A DNA stretch of 64,000 bases from Aureimonas populi (GCF_017815515.1 NZ_CP072611.1:3038001-3102000), one strand, 5' to 3'; counted from the first letter of the stretch, positions 9,901-18,501 are shown. Made by a program: numbers and translations. Notes: generated by a model not told the origin, from the sequence alone.

Positions 9901-12900
9901 CGCGCCGAACTCTTCTCCGGCGCCATCGAAACGCACGGCGCCACCGTTCTCGGTTCGCTCGACGCGCGGCTGGACGCTCTTCGCGCCACGCTTGTGGAGG
10001 TGGACCGCAAGCTTGCTTCCGCGCTCGACGAGCAGCGGATCGACATCACGGCGACCGTCGAGGAGGCCTCGCGCTCCATCGCCGCCACGCTGGGCGACCG
10101 CGCGGACGACCTTCGCCGCTCGCTGGAGGAAAGCGCCGGCACGGTCGGCCAGTCGCTGGAAGCGCGGCGCGACGAGATCGCGGCGGTTCTGGAGGGCGGC
10201 ACCAACAGCATCACCCTCGCCTTCGACGAGCGCACGCAGGCCATCGCGACGACGCTGGAGCGCGGCCTCGGCAATGTCGAGCGCACCCTCTCCAACCGCG
10301 CCCAGCTCATCGCCGAGGCGCTGCGCGAATCCATCGTGTCGGCCACCGGCCTGATGGGTGAGGAAGCGGAGCGCGCCCGCGAGGGGCTGGAAGAGCAGAC
10401 GCGGCGCCTCGCCCTCAGCGTCGGCGAGATCGGCACCGTCTTCGATCGTTCGAGCGAGGCGGCGCGCGAAGCCTTCGCCGGCGAGGCCGAGAAGCTCTCC
10501 ACGCTTCTGGGCGGCATCGCCGAGGATGTGGGTGGGCGCACGGCGCAGATGCGCGGCCTCCTGTCGGAGGAAGGCTCGAAGCTGGCGGAGAGCTTCTCCG
10601 AGGCTGGCCAGTCCCTGCGCACCATCGCCCAGGAAGCACGTGAGGGCTTCGACACGGACGCGACGTCCCTTGCCGAGCGCCTCGCGCAGGTCTCGGCCGA
10701 TCTTCGCCGCGAGGCGCAGGACGTGCGCACGGCCCTTTCGGAGGATGGCGCGCAGTTCGTCACGCAGATCAGCGGCGCATCGCTTGCGATGCGCACGGAA
10801 GCGGAGTCCGCCCGGGGTCGCCTCGCGGAGGCGGCCGGCGAGTTCGTGGAAACGCTGGGCGGTCTTTCCGAGCGCTTCCTGGAGGAATCGGAGGGCGCCC
10901 GCCGCGAGCTTGGCCGGGGTTCCTCCTCCTTCGTCGCTTCGATCCGGGAGGCGAGCGATTTCCTGCGCCAGGCCGGCACCGAATCGCGCGAGAACCTTTC
11001 GCACAACGCCGCGCTCATGGCCTCGGCGCTGGAGACGGCCTCGCGCGCTCTCGCCGAGCGCGTGGAGACCGTGCGCGGCGACATTGCGGCCCAGTCGCAA
11101 GGGCTGTCGAGCGACGTGGAGGCGGCCGCCAGCCGGATCGGCGAGATTGCAGAGCTCTCGCGCCAACGCTTCTCTCAGGAGGCGGCCGCCCTGGCGGACG
11201 GGATGCAGGAGGTTTCCGGCACGCTCGACGAACGCGCCCGGGCCGCGCGTGAGATGCTCGCCGAGGATGCGCGCAGCTTCGCCGACCAGCTCGCCGCGGC
11301 AACCGCCGCGATGCGCGAGGCGAGCGATCGCTCCGCCGGAGCGCTGGACGAGCGGACCACGCGGTTCACGAGCGAGCTCTCCGAGTTCTCGGCCGGACTG
11401 TCGCAGGCGCTCGGCGGCACCTCCGCGGCGCTGCGCGACGAGCTTCGCGCCGCCACGGGCGCCCTGCGTTCCGAGATGGACGGGCTGTCCCAGTCGCTGC
11501 GCGGCGACCTCGCCGGCCTGACCGAGGGCCTGCGCGAGGACGCGACCGGCGTCTCGGCGGCCTTCGTCCGCGACATCGAGGGAGCCCGTGAGGCGATCTT
11601 CGCGCAAGGGGGCGAGATTTCGCAGCGTCTGGCCGGCGTCTCCACCGCCATGCGGATCGAGGCCGAGCGCGCCAATCGCGAGATGCTGGACAGCGCGGGC
11701 CGCTTCAGCGAGGAGCTTTCCGAGCGCATCATGGCTTCGGAAGTCGCGCTTTCGGCCCGGGCCGGCAGCCTCGGCGAGGAGTTCGCCGCGCGCGTCCAGG
11801 AGCTGGAATCCCTGTTGAAGGGCCGCAACGACGAGATCGCGCGGCTCATCGACGAGGAAGCGCGGCCGATGGCCGACCGGCTTGCGGCGAGCGGGGCCGA
11901 AGCGGTCTCGGCGCTCGATGCCAGCGCGCGGCAGGCCACCGAGCGCCTGCGCGCCGAGAACGAGCGCATCGCGGCCGAGTTTGCCCGCAACGCGCGCACG
12001 GCTGTCGAGCAGATCGCCGAATCGACCGCCGAGATCGCCTCCTCGCTCGACGACCGTTCCCATGCGGCGGCCGAGCGCATCTCGGGCGCTCATGCCGAAC
12101 TCTCCCGCGCCGCCGGTGCGCTGATCGAGCGACTCGGCGATGCCGGCTCCTCGTTGCGCGAACTGGTCGAGCGGGCGGCAGAGGACTTCTCGTCCGTCGA
12201 AGCCACCTTGGCCGAGACGAGCGGGCGCTTCGGCGACGGAGCCGATCGCGCCTCGCGAACCATCGCCGACACGGCGCAGCGGCTGGAGAACCAGGTCGGC
12301 CAGCTCGGCGCCATTTCCGGCGGCGCACTGGAGCGGATCGCCGAGATCGCCGAAGGCTTCGGGGAGCACGGCCGGATGCTGGACGAGGCCACGCGCCTCA
12401 TCGACGCCACCCAGTCCAACCTCACCGCTTCTCTGGACGAGCGCCGGGCGAGCCTCGAATCGCTTTCGTCCGGCCTGGTCGAACGCTCCGAGGAGATCGG
12501 CGCGACGATCCGCACCTTCGAGGAGGTCGTGGAACGCGTCTTCGACGGCACGGGCGAGCGCTCGCGCGCGCTGACGAGCGAATTGTCCTCGCGCCTCACC
12601 GAGACGCTGGACGAGGCGGGCCGCCGCATCGAGACCACCGAGGAGCGCTCGCGCGAGGCGGCCGAGGAGATTCGCGAGGCCGTTCGCTCCGTGATCGAGG
12701 AGGCCAACACGCGCTTCGCGGAAGCGACGGAGGAGATGCGCCGTACCGCCTCGTCATTGCGCGGCGAGCTGGATGCCACCCGGCAAGAGCTCAAGCGCGG
12801 CGTGTTCGAGCTTCCCGAAGAGGCGCGCGAAAGCACGCAGGCCATGCGCCGGGCCGTGACCGACCAGATTCGCGCCCTGCGCGAGCTGGGCGATATCGTC

Positions 12901-13692
12901 GCCCAATCCGGCCGCGCCATCGACATGCGCCCGGCTCGCGCGGCCGCGCCGAGCATTCGCCAGGAGGAGCCGGCACGGCCGGCGCCGCAGCCAGCGCCTG
13001 CGCCGCGTGCCGCCCGCGTCGAGGAGGCCGAGGATGATCTGAGCGCCGCCGTCGGCGCCATCCTCTCGGAAGGCAATCTCGCGCGGGACATGCGCGGCTC
13101 CTACCCGTCGCAGGCGCCGACGGGCCTGACCGCCGGCCATCGCCCGGCCGCGCCGCTGCGGCCCGCGCAGCCCGCGCCGGCCGCCCCGACGGCGTCCGAA
13201 CCCCTGTCGCAGCGTGTTGGCGGCGGTTGGGTCTCCGATCTCCTGCGGCGTGCGTCGCAGGATTCCGACGAGGAGGCGATCGCCTCGGCACCCGCTCCGT
13301 CCGCGCCCGGCGCGCGGGCCGGCGAGCGCCAGCCGCGCAGTGTCGAGCATGTGGAAGAGTCGCTGAACTCGCTTTCGGTGGACATCGCCCGCGCCATCGA
13401 CCACGAGGTCTCGATGGAGCTTTGGGAGCGCTATCGCAGCGGTGAGCGGAACGTGTTCACGCGCCGCCTCTACACGATCAAGGGGCAGCAGACCTTCGAC
13501 GAAATCCGCCGCAAGTATCAGCGCGACGGCGACTTCCGGCAGGCCGTGGACCGCTATATCGCGGATTTCGAGGCGCTTCTGGCGGACGTGTCGAAGAAGG
13601 ACACGGATCACAGCCGGACGAAGGGCTATATCGCCTCCGACACCGGCAAGGTCTACACCATGCTCGCCCACGCCTCGGGCCGCTTCGACTGA
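6928..13692 (+). CDS. gpr: Growth-pole-ring (GPR/RgsE)-like giant coiled-coil membrane protein
   Basis: A 2254-residue protein. Layout: acidic N-terminus (1-150); two hydrophobic helices (about 162-185 and 190-215); then about 1750 residues of almost continuous alpha-helical coiled coil, including 52 unbroken 11-residue repeats (603-1174); a Pro/Ala-rich linker (about 2010-2130); and a compact C-terminal domain with ELWERYRSGERNVFTRRLY and TKGYIASDTGKVYTMLAH. Size, paired N-terminal membrane helices and apolipoprotein-like repeats match the GROWTH POLE RING protein of Agrobacterium (2115 residues) and RgsE of Sinorhizobium, which form a ring at the growing pole and are needed for unipolar growth. 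Older annotations call such proteins kinesin-like. Monocistronic by context, ended by a strong terminator. Function is inferred from architecture. Confidence 0.8.
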   Translation: MSNIKTAEQLSDEALFELEEALRDADFMEAGGEAPREPVTASADRDSELERAFEEFDRNFEEAAGAIRHEAEPQASDPAGFEMPEPELPETDLAQESEAAATAAAASFVSRERDGGPARRGGEDAGTRAAASFRKSAANDEARSAHALAEGLFSRRASRRPLVVGAMSSVAWVALVGAATAGWVGSGAAGAMGVDGLLMGILVAAGLLPVFPIMGTALMVQRGQDLRLATRSLAEVALRLAEPESVAGERITTLGQAIRREVSALGEGVERSLSRMSELESLVRDEVGSLERAYADNEARIRTLVSDLAAERESMLNHAEKLRGSLVGSHQSLIEDVDSASSEVLRRIEEAGARFDAMLAERGTALTDEHEGRANRLVEAFAEQTRLAEERLSETGESLSTKIASAAEDAAARLRSSAEETESLVAARSAELSERAAEMERTLAEATGTLVEQVNSANESVSSALRAGTESFSEENAIFLATLGATLSERSERIDADGARLLDGVGERLDERAARLGAEGDRILRLLEEALDQRMERAGALLGERNEDIVSQLDSRLASLEEIVGGRGERLVQAIEDRAGAIERSTDRISESLRERTTEFARSLAERTTEIVQAFSQGHSELSARTSDAVALANASLESRAEDIRTTFGQRVETIAALLADRSSDLDTSLAFAQATMTTALEERGNAITEAVEEHIGRLARIFDGAEGKLAIGVEEKTQALAEAIDKRSGRIAGTLEENRERIEAGLDGRIASIQELLANRSQAIAVSLDDGSRRLESALDERSAALFGGIEERARDLTRSLSETVAASDSALRDNSQRILSSLESHAATLDKDVVQRLEEALARSDEGRERFIERVNAESATARDTFDDAARRIADELSARIESLSAAVEEARTRMLADIDQNAGRLSTTLEERAGSFSRGIDQSTSAALGAMESALSMLLEGLENRTASLRAVGEDIRGTVLAGLEERLTTVQQLLEGSQSGFLTGIDERAELFSGAIETHGATVLGSLDARLDALRATLVEVDRKLASALDEQRIDITATVEEASRSIAATLGDRADDLRRSLEESAGTVGQSLEARRDEIAAVLEGGTNSITLAFDERTQAIATTLERGLGNVERTLSNRAQLIAEALRESIVSATGLMGEEAERAREGLEEQTRRLALSVGEIGTVFDRSSEAAREAFAGEAEKLSTLLGGIAEDVGGRTAQMRGLLSEEGSKLAESFSEAGQSLRTIAQEAREGFDTDATSLAERLAQVSADLRREAQDVRTALSEDGAQFVTQISGASLAMRTEAESARGRLAEAAGEFVETLGGLSERFLEESEGARRELGRGSSSFVASIREASDFLRQAGTESRENLSHNAALMASALETASRALAERVETVRGDIAAQSQGLSSDVEAAASRIGEIAELSRQRFSQEAAALADGMQEVSGTLDERARAAREMLAEDARSFADQLAAATAAMREASDRSAGALDERTTRFTSELSEFSAGLSQALGGTSAALRDELRAATGALRSEMDGLSQSLRGDLAGLTEGLREDATGVSAAFVRDIEGAREAIFAQGGEISQRLAGVSTAMRIEAERANREMLDSAGRFSEELSERIMASEVALSARAGSLGEEFAARVQELESLLKGRNDEIARLIDEEARPMADRLAASGAEAVSALDASARQATERLRAENERIAAEFARNARTAVEQIAESTAEIASSLDDRSHAAAERISGAHAELSRAAGALIERLGDAGSSLRELVERAAEDFSSVEATLAETSGRFGDGADRASRTIADTAQRLENQVGQLGAISGGALERIAEIAEGFGEHGRMLDEATRLIDATQSNLTASLDERRASLESLSSGLVERSEEIGATIRTFEEVVERVFDGTGERSRALTSELSSRLTETLDEAGRRIETTEERSREAAEEIREAVRSVIEEANTRFAEATEEMRRTASSLRGELDATRQELKRGVFELPEEARESTQAMRRAVTDQIRALRELGDIVAQSGRAIDMRPARAAAPSIRQEEPARPAPQPAPAPRAARVEEAEDDLSAAVGAILSEGNLARDMRGSYPSQAPTGLTAGHRPAAPLRPAQPAPAAPTASEPLSQRVGGGWVSDLLRRASQDSDEEAIASAPAPSAPGARAGERQPRSVEHVEESLNSLSVDIARAIDHEVSMELWERYRSGERNVFTRRLYTIKGQQTFDEIRRKYQRDGDFRQAVDRYIADFEALLADVSKKDTDHSRTKGYIASDTGKVYTMLAHASGRFD
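8734..10449 (+). repeat. 52 tandem hendecad (33-bp) coding repeats in the GPR-like gene
   Basis: Residues 603-1174 can be written as 52 consecutive 11-residue units without a single insertion or deletion. The consensus is x-[LIV]-[DE]-[DE]-R-x-x-x-[IL]-x-x; examples are ALEERGNAITE, AIDKRSGRIAG, ALDERSAALFG and TLERGLGNVER. Individual units differ a lot, so the DNA repeat is degenerate. An 11-residue period favours a weakly right-handed coiled coil or an amphipathic apolipoprotein-like helix rather than a classic heptad coil. Confidence 0.85.
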
Positions 13693-13724
13693 TCTGGCGG
13701 CTGGGAGCAGCTTGAATGAGAAAA

Positions 13725-13754
13725 GGCGGGCGCCATCGGCGCCCGCCTTTTTTT
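13725..13754 (+). terminator. Strong rho-independent terminator after the GPR-like gene
   Basis: A perfect 10-bp GC stem (GGCGGGCGCC with GGCGCCCGCC), three-base loop ATC, followed by seven T. It lies 33 bases after the stop codon. Four A residues precede the stem, so it may also work weakly on the minus strand for the convergent lipoprotein gene. Confidence 0.93.
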
Positions 13755-13838
13755 CATCCTCGCACGCACCTCATGGCGGGTCGGAAAGGATCGACAGTTC
13801 AGCTATTTACGCGATTTTCCGAAATCGGGATGGCAGGG

Positions 13839-14423
13839 TCAGACCAGACGAAGGGTCCAGCCGACGATCTGGTCCGTGACGTTCGCGAAGGCGGCATTCA
13901 GCGCCAGCACGGAGGCGGCGTTTCCGCTGCCAGTCAGGGGCACGCTCGACTGGAAGATTTGCGCCGCCCGCACCTGTCCGGTCTGGTCGTTCAGAGCCTT
14001 GACCGAGATTTCCACCACCGCCGAGCCGCTCTCCAGAGAAATCTCGAACCGGCGAAGCTCCGTGACGATCTGGTAATCGATGGCCAGCCCCTGGCCCGGC
14101 ACGCCAGCGGCGCCGGCGCGGCCGGTGTTCTGGAAAGCCTCGAGAAGGCGAAGCTGGACAAGGCGCGGCAACCGGTCCGTCCACTGGGCGCGCGGCAGGT
14201 ACTCCACTGTCAGGCTGGTGGGCATGATGGCGATCTGCTGGCTGTCCAGCGTGCGGATGGCCGTCGGCTCGGGAATGAGCAGTTGCGCGCGGCTCGCCCC
14301 CTGGATGGAGGCCGTGCGCGGCGGCGCGAGATCGAAGGTCTCGGGCGGGGTCGAGAAGGAGGCACAGGAGGCCAGGAGCACGGCGCACAGGCCGATGAAC
14401 AACGGTCGGGCAGCCTTGGCCAT
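13839..14423 (-). CDS. ABC-type transport auxiliary lipoprotein (PqiC/MCE-associated)
   Basis: A 194-residue lipoprotein: a short hydrophobic signal ends in the lipobox LLASC (Cys20), followed by a soluble domain of the PqiC-like/DUF330 auxiliary lipoprotein family. Such lipoproteins are the outer-membrane partners of MCE-domain lipid transporters. It is the last gene of the mlaE-mlaF-mlaD operon, 68 bases after the mlaD stop, which supports the call. The frame opens upstream to 14495, overlapping mlaD, but the residues there are charged and do not suit a signal peptide, so the internal ATG is taken. Confidence 0.82.
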   Translation of the reverse strand: MAKAARPLFIGLCAVLLASCASFSTPPETFDLAPPRTASIQGASRAQLLIPEPTAIRTLDSQQIAIMPTSLTVEYLPRAQWTDRLPRLVQLRLLEAFQNTGRAGAAGVPGQGLAIDYQIVTELRRFEISLESGSAVVEISVKALNDQTGQVRAAQIFQSSVPLTGSGNAASVLALNAAFANVTDQIVGWTLRLV

Positions 14424-14491
14424 CGTCTTGTCTTTCCTCTGCAAGGGGAAAGCCGGGCGCCCCGCGCCCGGCCCGGTATTGTTCTTCCTCG

Positions 14492-16426
14492 TCAACGCCG
14501 CACGCGCCCGTCGAACTGGCGCACGTCGCCGCCCCCGCTCCCGCCGGTGATGACCCGGCTCGGATTGTTGGCAAGGTCGGTGATGGCGCGCTCCACGCGG
14601 CTGATCGCGCCCGTCGTCTCGCGCAGGAAGCCGCGCACCTCGCGCAGGGACTGGTCCGACAGGTTGGTGACGCTCGCCGAAATCGGATCGATGCCCGCCT
14701 GGATCGAGAGCGCCGCCGAGCGGATTGCCTGCAAGGTCTGGCGCGCCTCCTCGCTCAGGCTGTCGGCGTCGGGGCTGTTGACGAAACCGTCCACCGAGTT
14801 GATGAGCGTCTGCACCTGGGCGGAGGCCACGCGCAGGTTGGAGCTCGTCTCCTCCACATTGGTGATGATGGAATCGATGTCCTCGCGCCGTGCGCCGATG
14901 TCGCGAGCGATGGAGCCGATCTCGTCGGCGGCGCTCGCGATGTTGTTGGACGCGGCGGACACATCCGTGACGGCCTGGCTGACCAATGCGGGATCGATGC
15001 CGGCGAGAATCTGATCGACCAGTCCGCGCGTTTCGTCCAGCCCGGTCAGGGCCTGCTGAAGCGAGGTCACGACCACGTTGGCGCCCGAGATGAAGGTTTG
15101 CACCTGCGGCGCCCGCTCATTGAGCGCGGTGGTGAAGCCGGAGACGCTGTCCACCGTCGAGCGGACCTGCGCCGGATCGACGGCCGCGACGATCTCGCGG
15201 GCCGAAACCAGCGTCTCGTCGAGATTTTCCGCAACGCTCGTCGCGCGCTCGCCCACCGGGCCGAGCGCACTCAGGAACTGGCCGATGCCGGTGATGTTCT
15301 GGCGCACGGACTCCCCAAACGCGCCGAAATTCTCCGCCGCGTCAGCAATGGAGGAGACGGCGCGCGCGATGTCGTCGTTCTGGTTGCGGAAGGTCTGGGT
15401 GATCTCCGCTATATTGTCGATCGCCCGGTCGATATTGACCATATCGATGGCGTCGGTCACGTTCTGAACCGACTCCAGCGTGGAATCGAGTCGGGTGGCC
15501 ACGCTCTGCGCCGTTTCGGAAATGGGCCCGAGCGCCGCCAGGAAGCGGTCGACCGCTGCCAGGTTCCGGTCGATCGTCGCGCCTACCTCGCCGAAGCTCT
15601 CGATCGCCACCGTCGCGGACTGGATGGCGCTGGCGATGGCCGGCGTCTGCTCGCGCACGGCACTCGTGATCGCCGCCACGTTCTCCAGCGACGCGTTGAT
15701 GGACTCGGAATCGAGCGCGGAGATGAAGGTGGAGGCCTCCTCGATGAGGCCCGGCAGTTCCAGCGCCACGTTGTTCGCGCTTTCCGAAAGCCGCCCCAGG
15801 CTGGCCACGAAGCCTTCGATCTGGTCCGCGTTGGCCGCAAGGCTGGCGGTGAACACGTCCACATTGCCGGAGGTGCGGGCGATGTTCTCGGCCGTCGTCG
15901 TCACCGCTGGGCCGACCTCATGCACGAGCCGCTCGAACTCGCCCAGAATGTTGTTGGCGCGGTCGGAAATGTCGCGCGCCGTCGCCAGGATATCCGTCAC
16001 GTCGGAGGGATTGGCGCGGATAACGGGCGTGGCGCCCTGCTCCAGCGCGGACTGGATGATGTTGCGATCGTTCACATTGCCACCCGCAAGGCCGATGAAG
16101 CCGATGCCGGTCAGGCCCTGGAAGCCGATGGACGCCTGGGTGGAGGTGGTGATGGGCGCGTTGCGGTCCACCTGCGTGGTGGCGATCACCGTGCGCGGAT
16201 CGTTCGGATCGATCCGCAGATTGGTGACGGTGCCCACGTTCAGGCCGTTGAACAGCACCTGGCTGCCCTGGCTCAGCCCGCTGACCGAGCCCTCGATCCG
16301 TACGATCAGCGGAACGCGCGTGTTGGAGTCGGAGACATTGGCCGACCAGTAGACGAAGCCGAAGCTCATCGCGAGGACGACAAGCGTGAAGACGCCGACG
16401 AGGACGTAGTTGGCGCGGTTTTCCAT
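14492..16426 (-). CDS. mlaD: MlaD/MCE family lipid transport protein with long helical repeat domain
   Basis: A 644-residue protein: one N-terminal membrane helix (about 7-27); an MCE domain (about 38-115, with GSQVLFNGLNVGTV and TGIGFIGLAGG); then about 500 residues of helical repeats and a Gly/Arg-rich tail. E. coli MlaD is about 183 residues, so this is a long-tailed form, closer to PqiB or mycobacterial Mce proteins, whose helices build a tunnel across the periplasm. Residues 206-472 are three gapless 89-residue repeats. Its ATG directly abuts the mlaF stop. Role: periplasmic substrate-binding part of a phospholipid transporter; transport direction unknown. Confidence 0.88.
   Translation of the reverse strand: MENRANYVLVGVFTLVVLAMSFGFVYWSANVSDSNTRVPLIVRIEGSVSGLSQGSQVLFNGLNVGTVTNLRIDPNDPRTVIATTQVDRNAPITTSTQASIGFQGLTGIGFIGLAGGNVNDRNIIQSALEQGATPVIRANPSDVTDILATARDISDRANNILGEFERLVHEVGPAVTTTAENIARTSGNVDVFTASLAANADQIEGFVASLGRLSESANNVALELPGLIEEASTFISALDSESINASLENVAAITSAVREQTPAIASAIQSATVAIESFGEVGATIDRNLAAVDRFLAALGPISETAQSVATRLDSTLESVQNVTDAIDMVNIDRAIDNIAEITQTFRNQNDDIARAVSSIADAAENFGAFGESVRQNITGIGQFLSALGPVGERATSVAENLDETLVSAREIVAAVDPAQVRSTVDSVSGFTTALNERAPQVQTFISGANVVVTSLQQALTGLDETRGLVDQILAGIDPALVSQAVTDVSAASNNIASAADEIGSIARDIGARREDIDSIITNVEETSSNLRVASAQVQTLINSVDGFVNSPDADSLSEEARQTLQAIRSAALSIQAGIDPISASVTNLSDQSLREVRGFLRETTGAISRVERAITDLANNPSRVITGGSGGGDVRQFDGRVRR
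15011..15811 (-). repeat. Three 89-residue (267-bp) tandem repeats in the MlaD tail
   Basis: Repeats start at residues 206 (FVASLGRLSESANNVALEL), 295 (FLAALGPISETAQSVATRL) and 384 (FLSALGPVGERATSVAENL) and align without gaps over 89 residues. Shared positions include F-[LV]-x-[AS]-L-G at the start and the A-[IV]-D or A-L-D segment about 33 residues in. A fourth, weaker copy may start at 473. Seen by direct reading of the translation. Confidence 0.8.
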
Positions 16427-17272
16427 TTACTGTTCCCCGTCGGAAGAGGGATTTCCGTTGCCGGAGACGATCCGCCGCCCGGCCGGCACGATGGTGCGCG
16501 CGCGCTTGCCGTGGAAGTAGGTCTGGACCCAGGGGTCGTCGTTTTCCAGCATGGTTTCCAGCGGCCCCTCCACCAGGACACGCTTCTTGCCGAGAACCGC
16601 GATGCGGTCGCAGGCCTGGAAGAGGCTGTCGAGATCGTGCGTCACCATGTAGACGGTCAACCCCAGCGTGTCCCGTAACGTCATGATGAGCTCGTCGAAT
16701 TCGGCCGCGCCGATAGGGTCGAGGCCCGAGGTCGGCTCGTCGAGGAAAACGATGTCGGGGTCGAGCGCCAGCGCGCGGGCGAGTGCCGCGCGCTTGATCA
16801 TTCCGCCGGAAAGCTCGGACGGGAACTTGCCGGCGGCGTCCGGCGCAAGCCCCACGAGGTCGATCTTCAGCCGCGCCAGCTCTTCCATGAGCTTGGGCGA
16901 GATGTCGAGATATTCGCGCATGGGAACCTGGATGTTCTCCAGCACCGTGAGCGAGGAGAACAGCGCACCCTGCTGGAAGAGCACGCCCCAGCGCTGCTCC
17001 ACGGAGAGGCGCTCGGCGTCGGAGGCCTGCTCGTAGTCCACCCCGAAGACCTCGATGGTGCCGCCCTGCTTGGGGTTGAGGCCGAGGATGGTGCGAAGGA
17101 GCACCGACTTGCCGGTGCCCGAGGCGCCCACGAACCCGAGGATCTCGCCGCGCCGCACGTCGAGCGTCAACCCGTCGAGGATCTGCTTCGAGCCGAAGGA
17201 GACGGACACGTCCCGCGCGGTGATGATGATTTCGGGTTCACCGCCCGTCTTGCCATGGGAGGCGCTGCTCAT
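16427..17272 (-). CDS. mlaF: ABC transporter ATP-binding protein MlaF
   Basis: A 281-residue ATPase subunit. Walker A is GASGTGKS (49-56), the signature is LSGGM, Walker B is IVFLDEPTSGLDP, and the H-loop is in MVTHDLDSL. A C-terminal extension of about 35 residues follows the core; in E. coli MlaF a similar tail contacts the partner subunit. It powers phospholipid transport together with the permease encoded immediately upstream. It starts one base after the mlaE stop and its own stop abuts the mlaD start codon, so the three genes are tightly coupled. Confidence 0.92.
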   Translation of the reverse strand: MSSASHGKTGGEPEIIITARDVSVSFGSKQILDGLTLDVRRGEILGFVGASGTGKSVLLRTILGLNPKQGGTIEVFGVDYEQASDAERLSVEQRWGVLFQQGALFSSLTVLENIQVPMREYLDISPKLMEELARLKIDLVGLAPDAAGKFPSELSGGMIKRAALARALALDPDIVFLDEPTSGLDPIGAAEFDELIMTLRDTLGLTVYMVTHDLDSLFQACDRIAVLGKKRVLVEGPLETMLENDDPWVQTYFHGKRARTIVPAGRRIVSGNGNPSSDGEQ

Positions 17273-17273
17273 G

Positions 17274-18464
17274 TCAGTATCCGATGGCCGCGTAGAAGAC
17301 GGCGAAGATGCCGTCGACGAGGATGACGAGGAAGATCGCCTTCACCACCGAGGAGGTGACGTGGCGGCCCAGGCTCTCGGCGCTGCCGCCCACGCGCATT
17401 CCCTCCACCGAGGCGATGACGCCGATGATGATCGCCATGAACGGCGCCTTGATAAGGCCCGCGAAGACGGTGGCGACGTCGATAGCCTCGCGCAGCCGCT
17501 GGATGAAGGCGTCCGGCGTGATGCCCGAATAGAGCCACACCACGACCATGGCCCCGGCCAGCCCGCAGAGATTGGCGATGAAGGCGAGGAGCGGCAGCAC
17601 GACGGTGAGCGCCACCAGACGCGGAAAGACGAGGACGCCGATGGGGTTCAGCCCGATGACGGTCAGCGCGTCCACCTCCTCGCGCATCTTCATCGAGCCG
17701 ATCTCGGCCGTGATGGCGCTGCCGGAGCGGCCGGCCACCATGATGGCGGTCAAGAGAACGCCGATCTCGCGCAGGGTGAGGATGCCGACGAGGTCCACCA
17801 CGAAAATCTCGGCGCCGAAATAACGGAGCTGGAAAGCGCCCTGCTGGGCGATGATGCCGCCGATCAGGAAGCTCATCAGAGCGATGATCGGCACCGCCCT
17901 CACGCCCATCCGGTCCATCTGGTGCACGATGGCGGCGGGGCGGAACTGTGTCTTGCCCGTCAGCCGCCTGCCCGCGCCGTAGAGGGAAGCGCCCACGATA
18001 TTGAGGCCGGCCACGAATTCCGAGCCGAGCCCCGCCACGCTTCGCCCGATCGCCTCCAGGAGAATCAGCGGGTTCCAGTTGCGCTTGCGCGGCACGGCGG
18101 CGGGCCGCTCGCTGTCCAGCGCCTTGCGCACGGCGCCGAACAGCGCTTCCTTGCTGTCCTCGATCCCCTGGAATGAGCTTTCGACGCCCTTTTCCGCCAG
18201 CGCCCGGGCCAGCGTCTCGATCAGATAGGCGCCGGACGTGTCCAGCCGCCCGATCGAGCCGCAGTCGAACGAGACGGAGCGGCCCAGATCGGCCCCGCGC
18301 GCCTTGGTCACGTCCGCCTCGATCTCGCCGATCGTGCGGGCCAGCCAGTCACCGGAGAAGCGCAGGACGACGTTGCCATCCTGCTTTTCGGCCGCCATCG
18401 CGGGAGGGGTCGTGCGGCGCTGGTCGCCCTTGCTCCGTTCCTCGGCGTCTACGACATCCAGCAT
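17274..18464 (-). CDS. mlaE: MlaE family permease with N-terminal STAS (MlaB-like) domain
   Basis: A 396-residue protein made of a soluble N-terminal STAS-like domain (about 28-115, with the LDTSGAYLI motif at 74-82) fused to an MlaE permease (about 145-396, with SFLIGGIIAQQGAFQLRYFG, MVAGRSGSAITAEIGSM and MRVGGSAESLG). In E. coli the STAS subunit MlaB is separate; here it is part of the permease, and no mlaB or mlaC gene is present in the operon. It is the first gene of the minus-strand operon; the divergent region with the DgcA-like gene holds an inverted repeat. Confidence 0.9.
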   Translation of the reverse strand: MLDVVDAEERSKGDQRRTTPPAMAAEKQDGNVVLRFSGDWLARTIGEIEADVTKARGADLGRSVSFDCGSIGRLDTSGAYLIETLARALAEKGVESSFQGIEDSKEALFGAVRKALDSERPAAVPRKRNWNPLILLEAIGRSVAGLGSEFVAGLNIVGASLYGAGRRLTGKTQFRPAAIVHQMDRMGVRAVPIIALMSFLIGGIIAQQGAFQLRYFGAEIFVVDLVGILTLREIGVLLTAIMVAGRSGSAITAEIGSMKMREEVDALTVIGLNPIGVLVFPRLVALTVVLPLLAFIANLCGLAGAMVVVWLYSGITPDAFIQRLREAIDVATVFAGLIKAPFMAIIIGVIASVEGMRVGGSAESLGRHVTSSVVKAIFLVILVDGIFAVFYAAIGY

Positions 18465-18501
18465 CGTCTCGATTTCGGCCCTGCGGTGCGTTATCCGAAA
18501 G

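Noticed and set aside
9022..12369. 1115-residue open frame antisense to the GPR-like gene (and an 813-residue one at 8643-11084)
   Set aside because: Antisense frames stay open because the sense codons are GC-rich and the repeats are regular; compositions are Arg/Ser or Gly/Ala-rich with no conserved motif.
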